The notes below the pieces were generated by a model, which saw only the letters and a program-made list of their open reading frames with translations, was not told where the DNA came from and made no database searches. A DNA stretch of 64,000 bases from Cytospora piceicola (taxonomy: Eukaryota; Ascomycota; Sordariomycetes; Diaporthales; Cytosporaceae): contig JALQBC010000044.1 in NCBI GenBank assembly GCA_023375675.1, positions 186,001 to 250,000 on the forward strand, written 5' to 3'. The translations under genes were made by a program, and so were the position numbers. Shown here piece after piece: positions 34,951-49,160 of the stretch (its first letter is position 1; each line of letters starts with the position of its first letter).

Positions 34951-37397
34951 TACCTTTTTATTAACTTAACTAAAGGCTTATTAAACTACAGTATAAAAAG
35001 GTAAATATTCGCCGGTAAAAGGAACTTAAAACTTAAACTAAAAGGTAATATTTTATAAGGTATAAAGTAAGATAGATAATATTACTATTTATATTACTAC
35101 TTAAATAATAAATAGTATAAAATTAATCCTTATAAAAAGATAGGCTTTTAAAATATCTAAGTAATTTATTACTTTTCTTTATTATATCTATTATTACTAT
35201 TAATACTGTTATTACTATTATCGCCTTAATAAATATTAGCGATTATCTCTTTATTATAAAGTACTTAATATATCGTTATTATATTAATAATAGCGTTTAT
35301 TAGTCTATAGAGTAAAATACTTATCGACTTTATTAAGTTAACTAAGCGTTTTAAGTTAGCCGGATCGAACTTAGCCGTTATCTTTTTAATAGCCTTAAAA
35401 GGCCTACGGTCTGTTATAACTTACTTTTTTAATATACCGCCCTCGGCCGGTTTAATAACGGTATTAGGTTTTTATATTTAATATACCGGCGCTTAATCTT
35501 ATTAATATCGGAATATTTAATTATAAAAAAGACTTACTATATCGAACCGCGCCTTAATACCGAAAACCTTAAAGATATCGATAAAGTCGTCTATAAAAAG
35601 GTTTATACCCGTTAACTATCTTCTATTAATAATAGATAAACGTCGGAGCTTTATATCGAAAGGGCTAGCTTATAAAATAATTTCGACCTTATTAGTTATA
35701 GTCGAAAGCTAAGAAGTAGTATAAATTATAGCCGAAAGAATATCTTTTTTTTTAATATTAGGTATACTAACGCCGAAACGATCGTAAACGTAATCGACTA
35801 TACGGCTCTTTTAAAAGCTAGCGGTAAAGCGAATAAAAGCGAAGGTATTATTAAAACGGCTCTTAAAAACGCTTAGGTTATATATAGCCCGGTAGATAAC
35901 GTTATCGAAACGGCTATATTTATAGCTACCGGTAATAAAAGGGAGGTTATATACTTTATTCCTTTCCTTAAAGCTACGAAAGGACTTAAACTAATAGTTA
36001 TAATAATAGCTTAAAAGAGGTAAAGTAAAAGTATTTATTATAAAAGGTAAAATACCGGTAAAAAGTTAATATATAGCCGATAATAAAAAGCTTAAATTCT
36101 TCGGTAAATATATAACTAACAATATACTAAAGTATTATAGAATATTTTAAATAATAGTAGCTTAGTTTAAAGTAATAAAGAAACAGGCTTACTATTATAC
36201 TCGCTTTTAAAAGAATAAGCTTACCGCTTAAAAGCTTTATCTATAGTAAACTATTATAGTCGGAAACAGATATAAGTTATAGTTAATAAAGTTATATTAT
36301 ACTTTCTTATTTAATTAATACGCCGTATTAATAATACTTAAACCTTAAAAAATAAAAGCGAAACGTTATAAACTTAAAGATAACTCCTTTATAATTTAAA
36401 CGTTAAGGAAAATAAGGTTGTTTATAAGTATAATAGTACGGTAAAACAACTATAAGAACTAAACTATTACTTTTTCTATTTAAAAACTAACAGTTATACT
36501 ATTACTTTTAGCCGAAGAATACTATTCTTTAAAATAAAATAAAAATAAAAATAAAAAAGCTATTTAAAACTAAAATAAAAATAAAAAAACTACTTAAAAC
36601 TAACATTTAAACTAAAAAAAAAACTAATATAAAACTATAAAATAAAAACTATAAAATAAAAACTATAAAAAGAAATACTATTATTATAACTATTTAACCT
36701 AATATTACCGTACCGTTAAAGATAAGTAACTATTTAAGCCGCTACTCGGTATTACTTTTAAAAACTAAAACTTATCTCTTTTATAAGATTTAAAGATTTA
36801 TATCCTTAGCTTAAAATAAGTAATAAAACCGTATTACGTTTAACAATTACTACGTTAAGATAAAATATTATAATAATTTAAAAAGCAAAAGTACTAACGA
36901 GATAAGTAGTAACTAATACCTTATAAAGGGTTTTAAAGTTAGCTATTTAAAACTTCCTTATAAGTTCTATAGTAACTACCGGGATTGTAAAAAGTTTTAT
37001 AAAAGGGTATAGATAAAAAAAAGGGGTAAGACGTAGTAAGAGCTATACAGCTTTTAACGTATATTTTTAATAGCGACGGGTTTTATTAGTAATAGTATTT
37101 TAGTATATAAGTACTTAATATATAAATATTAAAGGGTTAGCTGCCTTTAATACCTTAATACTAAGTTTCTGCGATACGAAATAGTATACTTAAAAGCGGT
37201 CTTAAAGCAGATAAAGACGAGGATAGTATAGGTTATTATTATTATTCCGGTAGTATATTCGCGATTAGGACTATTTAAAACACCTAAGCCTTTATTAAGA
37301 AAGCTACTTAAAGCTAACCTTTTAAATAGCTCTTTTAATAAAGGCCTAAGAGAGGCAGCTAGACTTAATACCTTAATAAAGTATTTAAAGTAGGTAA

Positions 37398-37606
37398 TGT
37401 GACGGAACGGCGCGTGGGGCCAGGGGTCACCTGACCTGGCGCCTGTGCACAGACCAGGTGACCCACTAGGCCTCGCCGTACCTTAGTATTTAGACCTTTG
37501 GGAAGGGCCTTAGCTACGCTTAAGCCTTTCCCTTCCTCTTTAGCCAAAATGCTCATACTACATCAGAATTGCAGCTTTGCCTCTATCATTTTGATGCATC
37601 GTGACA
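37398..37606. mobile_element. 209-bp solo LTR, not RIPped
   Basis: The segment starts TGTGACGG and ends GTGACA, and is flanked by the 5-bp direct repeat GGTAA (37393-37397 and 37607-37611). TG...CA ends with a 5-bp duplication define an LTR. No second LTR, primer-binding site or internal region follows, so it is a solo LTR left by recombination. It is GC-richer than its surroundings and full of CpA/TpG (for example GGGGTCACCTGACC and GTGCACAG), so RIP did not touch it. Either it arrived after RIP, or it escaped by being shorter than the RIP detection length. Any short frame in it is not a gene. Confidence 0.88.
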
Positions 37607-39229
37607 GGTAATATACTTTACTTTTAGTATTAAACTAAACGTAGCTTTTTATATAAAACACTTAGCTAAATACTAAGCTAAATATTTAAATATAGTTTTA
37701 TAAATCCCTATACTTTATACCGCTACTATTATACTATTAATTCCCCTTTATCTACTAAGTAGCTATAAATATTACTAAAATACTTATCGACTATTACGTT
37801 AAAAAGCTTTTACGCTTTTAACTTAAGATCTTCTACCGAAGGTTTTTAACTTTTTATACTTTACCGTACTATAAAAAGTTATAAATAGCCGAAAAGTATA
37901 TCGACCTTTTAAAGAATAATATCGAAAAGGCTATTAACCGCTTCTTCGATACCCTCGGCCTCGACTACTTTAATAACCTACTTTATAATAAACTTTAAAA
38001 AGGTAAGCTAGCTATCGGTTAGTTTTATTACTTTAAAGTTATTAATACGATAAAAACTACTAATATCGATATCCTTACTTACTTAACTTTTACTTAGCTT
38101 AGTATTATCGATAATATTATAACGATTTACTACTTTAAAAAGTAGACGGAAAACCGCCGGCAGATAGTTTATAAGTTCCTCCGAATTATAAGAAAAGGCT
38201 TAACGTTTAAGCCTAAGTAAATCTTTAACGTTATAAACCCCGAAGATTTAATAAATATCGACTACCTCCCGGACAGTATTACGTAAAAGAATAATAAGTT
38301 TTTATAAGTATAAAATAATATTAAAGATAAAGATAGGGAAGAGAATAAAAAGGATAAAGAAAAAGAGAAAGAAAATAAAGACGAAGACGAAAACGAAAAT
38401 AAAGATAAAAGTAAAGACAATAAATTATAAAGTCTTACTAGTAAGATAAAGCTAACTAAAATAAGTAAAAAAACTAGTTTTATAACCTATTTATATAAGA
38501 TAAGGATTATATAGGCTAAATAGTATATAACCTTTATAAAATAATAGTAAATATATATAAAACTTTACTTTTAAAAAAAAGCTTATATAAAACTAGTAGA
38601 TCTTACTAAAGTCTAATTTTATTTCCGGAATAGCTATTAACCTCTATATTAATATAAACACCTTTTAAATCCTTTAAAACTATAATACAATTAATACCCT
38701 TACCTACGCTCTTATTATACTAGCTATTCGGCCTAATTAGTTTAATAAGGTAATATAGGTAACAACTACCGTATTATACGTTATTACTATAAAAAGCTAG
38801 TAGACAGTATTATCTATAAGAGGATATTTATATAATAGTAGAATCTTTACCGCTATATATATATATAATATTAAAGATAGCCGAAGGCTATTAATTATAC
38901 TTTTATTATTATTAGGTTTAAAGTATTACGTCGGATTACTTTATCGTTTATTATACCGCTTTATACCTTTATACTCTGCCCTTCGCCCCCTATACTACCC
39001 CGCTTTTTACTTTAAACGCTACCTTATATCTTAATTAATAGCCTATTTAACCGGCTAGCTTAACCTTTCAACCCGGACCTTTTAAAACGCTATTAAAACT
39101 ACCGCGGTAACTACTACAATACCTTACCTACGTATAATATTAAAATCTTTAAAAAGGCTTATTAATAAAAAGATATCGCTTAACTTATATATAAAGCTAA
39201 ATAACGGTTAAACCGACGTATTATAAAGC

Positions 39230-40250
39230 TTATAAGCTTATAAAGCGTAGTAAACCGTTACGTTAATACTTACGTGTTTTTAACCTTAAACTAAGCTGTT
39301 ATACTACTTAAGGTTTTAACGTAAAAGTTTAAGCTAGTAGTATATATTAAGATCTCGTCGTTATACGTTATCTATAAAAAAGGTAATTATATTACGTTTC
39401 TGTTTAAAACGTAAGCTTAGTTCTCGACTTAGCTTTATAACAGTATTTAGTTTAATAACTTTATCGAGTATAAGCCGTTTATTAAATATAATAAAAGCTA
39501 TACGTATTATAACTTACTATATATTAACCCGAACTATATTATATAAAAGCCGTATAATATTAACTAATTTAAAATAAAGTACTACGATTATACCTTTATA
39601 CTTTATCGGAGCAGTCTTCTTATTCTAGTAAAATACTTAAAATATAACCTACCTTATCTCTTTTAAGTAAGTTTTATACCTGTTTATATATTATAAGCCT
39701 TAGCTAATATAATAATATATATCTCTTATAATATTCGAACGCGTTTCGTTTTAAATTTAAATACTTAAAGACGCCTATAGGCTATTAAAAAGTCTTACCC
39801 TTAAACGCCTACGGTAGTATACCTTTTTTACGTTCGAAGCTATACTACCTCTTTAGTTCTATAAAAGCTTTACCGTTATATTAAACTTACGTTACGTTTA
39901 CCGGGCTAAAGTATATATAAAGGTCGACCGGCTTTAGCTTATCTACTCTTTCTACTTTACGGTTAAATCTTTTATATAAGTCGTAGCTTATTAAAGACAC
40001 CTACTCTTCTGTTATACCGAGTAATCGAAGACTAGCCGGCTATTAAAAGTCTAACGTTTAACAGCTAGCTAATAGGTATACTTTAAAACGTAGCTTAAGC
40101 CGTTTTTAAATAAGCCGACGATAAAGAAGGTCTAATAGGCTTTATAGCCGGGGTTTTAGTAGCGCTATATAAAGGCGTAGCGTTTAAAGAAGTAAAGGCT
40201 ATAGGTCCGAAGTTTCGAATTATAACGTTTCGAGGATTTAATTAATTAAG
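39230..40250 (+). pseudogene. possible RIP-destroyed ORF (unrecognised)
   Basis: A plus-strand frame with stretches such as FIEYKPFIKYNKSYTYYNLL and, further on, FIAGVLVALYKGVAFKEVKA is interrupted only by TAA/TAG. The amphipathic pattern looks protein-like, but I cannot place it in a family. Confidence 0.3.
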
Positions 40251-40427
40251 TATTATCGTATCGTTTAAAGTATTTTATTTAAGTATTAATAAGACCTTTT
40301 TTATTAAATAGCACCTTTTAAGTTAATACGTCGCTATTATCTGCCCGCTACCTACGCCGTTACCTACGCTACTACCTACGCTACTATCTACGCCTACGCC
40401 TACTGCCTACACTATTACCGTCGCCGT

Positions 40428-40770
40428 CGGTTAATCGCCTGCTATTACCGTTGCCTAATATTGTTATTTACTACCTACTGCCTACTACTACTACTACTAC
40501 TACTACTACTGTCTACTGTCTACTGCCTACGCTTATACTTACGCCTACGCCTACTGCCTACTACCTACTGCCTACGCTATCGTTATCGTTATCGCTATTA
40601 GTTAATCGCTTACTATTACCGTTACCTAATTATTATTTAATACCTTGTCTACTGTTTACTATCTACTACCTACTACCTACGTTATCGCCGTCGTCGTCGT
40701 CGTTACTATCGGTTAATTACCTACCGTTACCGTTACTTAATACCGTTATTTACTACCGAGTAGTAATTAC
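40428..40770. repeat. diverged tandem repeats rich in TACTGCC/TACTAC
   Basis: Three diverged copies of a block anchored on GTTAATCGCYTRCTATTACC (near 40428, 40600 and 40711) are separated by ACT, TACTGCC and CGT microrepeats. Open frames here are an artefact of the repeats. Confidence 0.75.
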
Positions 40771-43407
40771 TATCGACTTAAAAGTATAGTATTTAGATAT
40801 ATATCTTAATTACCCCCCTTATAGTCCTTTCGACCTTAGTTTACCCTGTAGCACGCTACGATAGGCTTTATTATATAAATTACAATCCCGATAAATTCAT
40901 TTTATATAAACGATTAAAAAATCGACTTACCGCTATTAAACTTATTTTTATAAACTACTATAGAAAGTGTTTATTTACTTTAAAGATAAAGTAACCGACG
41001 TTACTATAATCTGTCTTATTTTAACTAAATAAAATCTATTTAATAATAAAAGCAGCTAATATATTACTATAGTTTCTTAACGTTACGGCCTTATCTATCC
41101 CCGCTACTAAAGGCTACGCCTTTATATAAGATATTAAAACCGAAACGTCTTATTTAGTCGGCTATCCTATTTATAGCATTATATATTTAGTCGGTATTAC
41201 ACGCGATAATACTAAACTACTGCCGGGCCGTTTCTTAAACGATATTAAACGTTACCTTAGCTTCGTTTTTAATTTAAGCCGTTTATTTATTAACCTCTAT
41301 AATAGCCTTAAAGAATATACGTATAACCTCTTCCGCGTTCTAATCCTCTCCGTTACCTTTTAAAATTAAAGTAACCTCGAGGTACTTTTCCTCGATTACT
41401 TTAACAAAGTCGACTAAAAAGTTTTAAGCCCGGCCCGGGTTCTTTATAATAAAACCTATAAAAGTAATAGGTACTTTATCCTGCCTTTAAGGCTTTTAAG
41501 GTTATATAAAGCTTTATACGATCTTACTTATAAAGTTAAGAATAAATACGTTTCAGGGTAAAGCTATAGCTAAAAACCGATAATATAAACTATATAAAAA
41601 TATCTCTTATATCCGATACTAATAAGGATAATATAAGCTTGCTTATTTATCTTTAATATAAATTCTAATATACGAATAAAAAGCCCGGCGACGTAATAGT
41701 TAGCTTATTAAAAGTAAAGATACCGGTATTATAAAGGGTAAAGGTATCGTTTCTCTTTTATAACTAAATCTCGGCGATAGTACTTAGCTAACGTTTAATA
41801 ATTTTAAAAATAATACCTTAAAAAACTTATACTTTAATAACGTTACTATCGAGCTATAAACCGTACTTCTCCTTTCTATATATATATATAAGCTTTACGT
41901 TTATCTTTAAAGCCTTACTTATATTTTCGTATACTATTTTAAAAAGACTATATAGTATTTTTACGTCGTATATAATAATATATAGTAGTAGCTTTTTTTT
42001 AGTCTACTTATCTTAGCTAGTTCCGGGCTTCGAAAGTATACACTCTTTATAGTATAAGTATAAATCGGAAAGGTTTTAATAGTTAAGGTAAGCCTTTATT
42101 AAAAGTAGTATAATATATTTCTAGCTAGAAAATATATCGGGCCGAAAATAAGTATACTCGAAACAGCGGTATATAAACGTTATTAACTAAAACCTAAGTT
42201 AATATACGTAAACGCTATAAATAATAGGCGGGATAGCTTTTTATATTATTTATTTACTTAGTCTTCGGCCTATAAACGTTTAGTTTTTAGTTAACGCTAA
42301 ATAGTAATATATATATATAAAGTAATATATATATATAAGATAGTAGTAATAGTAATAATATCGGTATCGGCTCGGGTTTATCTTTATACTATAGCTATAA
42401 TAATAGTAATATTAGTATCGACGGTTTAGTAAAAAGGTAGCTTTATACCTTTAAGCTAAGATTTTATATTTATATAAACGATTACTACTTCCGATAAATA
42501 ATCTTAGCTTTATATCCGATAGGTTAAAAGGGCTATATACTTATTTCGGATATATACTTAAATAGTATATCTTATACTACTATAATCCGTTTAAATCAGG
42601 CTTTAAAAGATATTAATAATAAACTTAATCTTCTTTACTAAATATCGCCTCTTTAGCTATTACTTTAACATTTAATAAATATACTTATAGCCTTCCCTAT
42701 CTCTCTTTTTCTATAATATTATTTAAATAGGTTACCTTACTTTAATAGTATAAAAATAAAAGCTTCTTATAATTCGTACTTTCGCTTTTTAGTCGTTTAG
42801 TTTTTAAAAAAAAGCTTTCGTTTTAGTTAATATTAAAAGGTATAAACGAAATTAGTATATAAACTATTAACACCCTTTAATACTAACTGCTACTAGCTAT
42901 TAACTAGTAATTCTAATCTATTCTTAAGGTTTATTATTATAGTCTTTAAGGTTATTAATTATACCTATTAAATTCTAAATAAACGTCGTATTAACGTAAT
43001 TAAAAACCGTATTAAATATAATACAGTCTTTTCTCGTATTTACTATTAAATATAAATAACGTAATTACCCGAAATTAAACTTTAATTCCTATAGTTATTT
43101 ACTATTACCGATATATAACAGAAGTTTATTAAACAACCTTATAACTGTCTACTAACTTCTTATAAGAAACTTATTATTAAATACTAGCTTTCTTTTAAAT
43201 ATAAAAAAAGAAGGGAAAGCTCCGATACTTACTATAGTCGCTTTTAACACCTCCTTATAATACGGTTAATTATATTATAAATTATATTCTTTATATTATA
43301 TACGGCCTTTACGTTAAATACTTTATAGCTTAAAAAAAAAAGAACTACCTTATACTATCGAGCTTAAAAACTACTCCCGATCCCCTTCCTTATAACTATT
43401 ATACCGA

Positions 43408-43875
43408 GACTAAAAACCCCCTTAGTAATAACTACTATATTAAGACTAAAGACCTCTTTAATAATAGCTATTATATTAAGACTAAGGACTTCCTTAGTAA
43501 TAGCTATTACACCGAGACTAAAGACCTCTTTAATAATAGCCTTTACACTAAGACTAAAGACCTCTTTAATAACAGCCTTTATACTAAGACCGAGGACCTC
43601 CTTAATAATAGCCTTTATACTAAAACTAAAGACCTCTTTAGTAATAGCTACTATACTAAAACTAAAAACCTCCTTAGTAACAGCCTTTACACTAAGACTA
43701 AAGACCTCTTTAATAACAGCCTCTATACTAAGACCGAAAACCTCTTTAGTAATAGCCTTTACACTAAAACCGAAGACCTTTTTAATAACAGCCTTTATAT
43801 TAAAACCGAAGACCTTAGTAATAACCTTTATACCAAGACTAAAAACCCCTTTAATAACCTTTACTATAGCCTTTA
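43408..43875 (+). repeat. 36-bp minisatellite encoding a 12-residue repeat
   Basis: About 12-13 head-to-tail copies of a 36-bp unit. In one frame the consensus reads TKDLFNNSLYTK and is free of stops in nearly all copies. The last one or two copies are shortened. A period of three times twelve and a largely open frame suggest a former repeat-containing protein. Confidence 0.85.
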
Positions 43876-45039
43876 AATAATACCGGATAGTTAACTATTT
43901 ATAAGCGTTTACCTCTTATACGAAATTATTAAAAAAATTACCGAAATATCTATCTCGAGCAAGTTCTTTAATATATACTTAAAAGAACAGTTCTCTCTCT
44001 TACTTTTTACTTAAACAAACAGCTCTTTCCGACAGGCTTATATATAAAAGGCCGGATATACTCTTTCGACAGAAACGATAACTTATAAAAAAAACGAGTA
44101 ATAAAGTATATAAACACTAAATAACGTATTTCCTATAAACTAACAATTTTATAATAAATATAATAAACCTACGTTAACTAACCGAGTACGATATACTCTT
44201 TATCGATATAAACGAGTACTTATACTAAAGTAATACTTTTACGCTAGTCCTTTAAAATACAACGGCTATTATTAAGATCGTCCTATATAAACTTATAAAA
44301 TTATCTAACTAGTTTATTATACTTAAAAGCCTATTAAACCTAAAAGAAGTAGTGTTAATATACCTTATAAAGCCTTACTTTAATATATATATAAGCCCCG
44401 AGGTAGATAATAGACTGCTATATCTTATAAATATAACCTTCTATACCGAGTAATAAGGGTTTATAAAGTAGTTTTAAAACCCTTTTTTACTAAATACTAT
44501 AACGTTTAATAGCGAAAACCTTATTAGCTTTATACTTATACTTTATAAAGATATTTAAAGTATCGAGTATAAGCTTAAGACGTAGTTTTTTAAAAACTAG
44601 CTTAGCTTAGCCTTCGAAAAAGAAAAGCTTCTTCGAGTTTATAGCTATACCCTTTAGCCTATTAACCTCCCGGATTTTATTAAAATATAAAAGAATAAAA
44701 TTACCCCTTTCTAAAGTTAAGGCAAGTATAACTAAAGTATATTATCTTAAGCGTTCTAAACTCTTTATTATATTAAGTTAACGTTATATAGCGTTTTACT
44801 TTACTTAAGATTTAAGAGAACTAAGGAATTAAAGTAATATAAATAGTATAATATAAATAGAAAGTATATACTTAAATACCTAAATACTTAAGACAGATTT
44901 AATTATTTTTAAAAACTAATATAAACTAATAAGCTAATTTAATATAATACGAAAGTTAGTATCTCTTATCTTAGTTAGTATTAAAAGGTGCCGATAGTCT
45001 ATAGGTCGATTAAATATACCTTTTAGTATTAACTGCTAA

Positions 45040-45120
45040 CTACCGTTAGTTAAAAGCTAACAGCTAACAGTTAAAAGCTAACAGTTAACAGTTAGTAGTT
45101 AGCAGTTAATAGTTATAGCT
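45040..45120. repeat. AGCTAACAGTTA tandem repeats
   Basis: A short array of TAACAGCTAACAGTTAAAAG-type units. The retained CpA sites are all in CAG context. Confidence 0.7.
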
Positions 45121-46284
45121 TTTATTATCTTAGCTGTTAATTAGCCTTTATATAAGAGATAACACGTAATTTAGCCGTATATATATAGTACTTTAACTAA
45201 GCCTATTTATTAAAATAAACCTCCGTTCGACATTTCGTTCGTTATTAATTAAGCTACTTAAGCGAATTTAGTACTATATTTAAAGTCTTTTAATTACCGG
45301 TAAAATTACTAATTACTAATTATTAATCTCGACTACTAGCTAGTATTAGCTATAGCTAGATGTTAACTATTAATTATTAGCCGTTATTACTAATATAATT
45401 ACTAAAACACTAAAATATTATAATATTTAGTAAATATATACTATATACTTATAAGGTTAGCCTTATTTACGTAAGATTACGATAAAGTAGTATAAGTCCC
45501 GGCTTATAGATCTTGCTCGGTAAGTTTAATTCTACTTAATTTAATAAAAGGCAGGCTTAAAGATTAAAGCGAGTTAGTTCTTTATTATATACTTTATATA
45601 CGGCTTTATAAAGCTATAAAGATAGCCGCCGAGCTTTAATTACTTAGCAATTTATAGCCGAAGACAGCTATATTATAAATAGCCTTACTATTTACTCTCT
45701 TACCGTTAATTAACTATATATTAATTATATAGAGATAATATAAATTAATCTGTTTAGCCGGTCGTTTTTATATATAAAAGTAGAGTATATATAAGTATAG
45801 GTTATCTAATATATACTTTCTAATCCTTATAATCTTATTAAAAATACCTTTACCTAACTATAGATTTTAGTAGCAGTTAGTATTAAAAGGCGTAAATAGA
45901 TTATACCGTAGGTTCGAAAGTATACTTACTTTAAATATTTACTTTAAACTTACAGAGTTTACTTACCTTAAACGTCTTAAAGTATATACGCCTACGTTAA
46001 AAGATAAGTTTAGTAGCTATAAGTCGATTTATTACGTTTACTATATAAATTAATTAGTCGGCTTATATAAACGTATACCGGAGCCTACCGTAACGTATAT
46101 CGAGGTAAATATATATCGGAGGGACTATAAAAGGGCCGATAAGAAAGTAGACTCGAATAACGATATATAACACTTAAAGGCTTTAATACCTATACTATAA
46201 GGGGTTTAGTCGGCTAAATTAACTAACGGTAGTAATATTAATAATAATTCCTAATAGTATATAGTAAGTAATAACCTATAGGTA

Positions 46285-46345
46285 AAGCTATAAGCAGTAG
46301 GTAATAAGCAGTAGGTAGTAGGCAGTAGGTAGTAGGCAGTAAGCA
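46285..46345. repeat. AGTAGGCAGTAGGT tandem repeats
   Basis: About four copies of a 14-15 bp unit. Confidence 0.7.
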
Positions 46346-48664
46346 GTTAGCACTAAATAGCGCTAATAGATTAATTAGTAGTACTATATAGTGCTATTAA
46401 TTAGTTTATTCGCACCTTTTAGTATTAATTAAGGCGAGAACTGTATTATATAGTTTTATTATAAGAATATTAGTAGTTTATAAAGCTATTTATAAGTTAA
46501 ACTTAAGTAAATAGTTAAGTAAATAACTATAGACTTACGAAAATAACTATCTTCTTCTAATATATATATACTAAGAGATAAGTTTAGTATATATAAATCG
46601 ATTTTTTATAATCCTTATATAAAATAATTTATCGGCAATAAAAAAGTATATACTTAAGCCTACCGTAGCGTATTATATTATAAACCTATATCGGAAAGAC
46701 TATAAAAAAGCGTTCGAATTAAAGGAAGGATACTAAAGATAGAATTAAAAGTAATAACTTAGACAGGGCTGTTTAGCTTATTAAACACCTTATTCTTAAA
46801 CGTAACCTTTTATAAAACGTACCTTTTCTTAAGTAACGTATATACCTAAGTAAATATTTTATACGATAACAGCTTATCTCTTCTTAGCTTAACTAATAGT
46901 ACTTTCCGAGTATATAATTATAGTAGTAATAAAACCTTAAGTAGTATATAATAGTAGCTAGTTAAGGCCTATAGTTTATCTTTAAGCTTTAAAGGTTTAT
47001 TCTTAAACTTTTTATATAGAACGTAAGCTTGTTTTTAAATAGAAGACTATTTATATATAATATAAGCCTGATTTATTAAAATAAGTTATAATAAGTCTAT
47101 ACTATCTCTTAAGTAGTATTACTTAAGTATATTACGTAAATATAGCTTATCCCCTTTTATCTTAACTATAGCTTAAATAGTAATACTCTCCGAGTATATA
47201 ATTATAGTAGTAATAAGAACTTAAGCAGGTTAACGACGTAGTTTTAATAATAATCCGGGTTTTAAGCTTTTAAACGTATAATAGCTTTTTAAAAACTTTA
47301 TTTACAGAATATTATAGTTATTTACTAAACTAGTTCCTTAAAAAATTCCGAAACGGCGTTTTAATATATAACCTTTTAACTATAAAAGTTATTAACAGGT
47401 CTTTTATCTTATATAGTTCTTATTACGTAGTCTTTTAAACAGCTTAGTAAACTAAAAGTTTCGGTTATAAAGGATTTATAATAAGTTTTAACCTTATAAG
47501 CGCAGCTACTCCGATAACTTACGTTAATAAAAAGCGTTAGTTATACTAGTATAGGCTTTTCTTCGGATAAGTAATAGGTAATACCTGTCTTTAAAAAACG
47601 TTAAATAGCTATACTCGAAGTATTATAACTGCCTTAATATTAAAGAAGCTAAAATTAATTAAATTTATAGCTATATTTAAAGATATTTAAAAGTATAGAG
47701 GCTTATACGCTAAAAGTAAAATCCGTATTATATAAGCCTTTATTATAGCGAAAGCTTATATTAAGGATATTTTCTATAGCTATAGGTTTAGTTAATAAGG
47801 TATACGTTAACGGAATATACGATATAAAGGAAAACGTTAAAGGTAATATAACCTTATAATAAAGTATATTAATAAAACTGCCTAAAGGGACTATACTATA
47901 TCGATAGCTACTACTAAACTTAAATATAAAACCTTAATAGTAACGCGGATATAAATAAAAACGGCTAATAAGCCTATAAGTAGTAATTCTGTTTCTTACA
48001 ACGGCTTTTTACTTTAAATCTAAAATAAAGTTCCCGGCCGGAAGAGTTTAATATATTTACTAAATCTGTTATAGCTTACTAATCCTTTAAAAACCTTCTA
48101 TAAAATTATAAGTTTTACGCTTTATCTAGCTAGATAATATTACAGTATAAAGTAGTTTCGAAAAACCTATAATAACGGATCGTTCTTTAATTAAGTTTAT
48201 ATAAAAATTAAATATAGACTTAAAAGTAAGTACTCGAAGAACCTGCGATACAGATCGTTCTTTAATTTAAGCTAAAGATTAAAATATATATTATATTAAT
48301 TAACCTTATAAACTTTTCCCGCTTATACGCTTATACTAATATATCGTACCTCCTACTCTTAAAGCAAAGACTTATAAACTAATATTTAAATATATAGTTT
48401 CACTATCTTTTAAATCTATAATTATTTTAAAGATATTTAAAAGTATAAAAACTTATACGTTAAAAGTAATATCTATTAAACCGTATAAGTACTATCTACT
48501 ACGAAAGTATTTACTAAAGATATTTTTATTAATTATAAGTTTAGTATAAGTTTATAATAATATAGCTGCTTATAAGTATAAGACTAAAGCGGCGATAAAG
48601 GCCTAGGCAGCTTAGTCTTTATATTAAAGGTTACTATAAACTTTATTACTATAAGCTGTTACTA

Positions 48665-49160
48665 ATAGATTATTACCTTATTAGATCTGTTCCTCTGCTA
48701 AATCTGTTCCTTCGTTAAATCTATTTCTCTACTAGATCTGTTCCCTCGTTAAATCTGTTCCTCTACTAGATTTATTCCTTTATTAAATCTGTTCTCTTAC
48801 TGGATTTATTACCTTATTAGATCTGTTCCTTTACTAGATCTGTTACCTTATTAGATCTGTTACCTTACTAGATCTGTTACCCTACTAGATCTGTTACCTT
48901 ACTAAATCTATTACCTCGTTAGATCTGTTACCTCGTTAGATCTGTTACCTCGTTAGATCTGTTACCTTACTAGATCTGTTACCTCGTTAAATAATATCTG
49001 TTATATAATTAAGGGTATTACCGTATCCTGTTACCGTAGGTTCTGTTACTTCGTTAAGTCTGTCCCTTTATTAGATCTGTCCTTTAGATCTGTCCTTTAA
49101 ATCTGTTACCTAGATCTATTACCTAGATCTATCCCTTAGATCTGTCCTCTAGATCTGTTA
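48665..49160. repeat. 17-bp minisatellite (TTAGATCTGTTACCTCG)
   Basis: About 25-30 copies of a 17-bp unit with variants in the last five bases. Each copy keeps the palindrome AGATCT and a CTG in TpG-poor surroundings. Confidence 0.85.

Noticed and set aside
37365..37556. 63-codon minus-strand frame in the giant element
   Set aside because: It lies almost entirely within the solo LTR; openness reflects the absence of RIP there.
40451..40789. 112-codon plus-strand frame rich in Leu, Pro, Tyr and Thr
   Set aside because: Direct translation of TACTGCC/ACT microrepeats.
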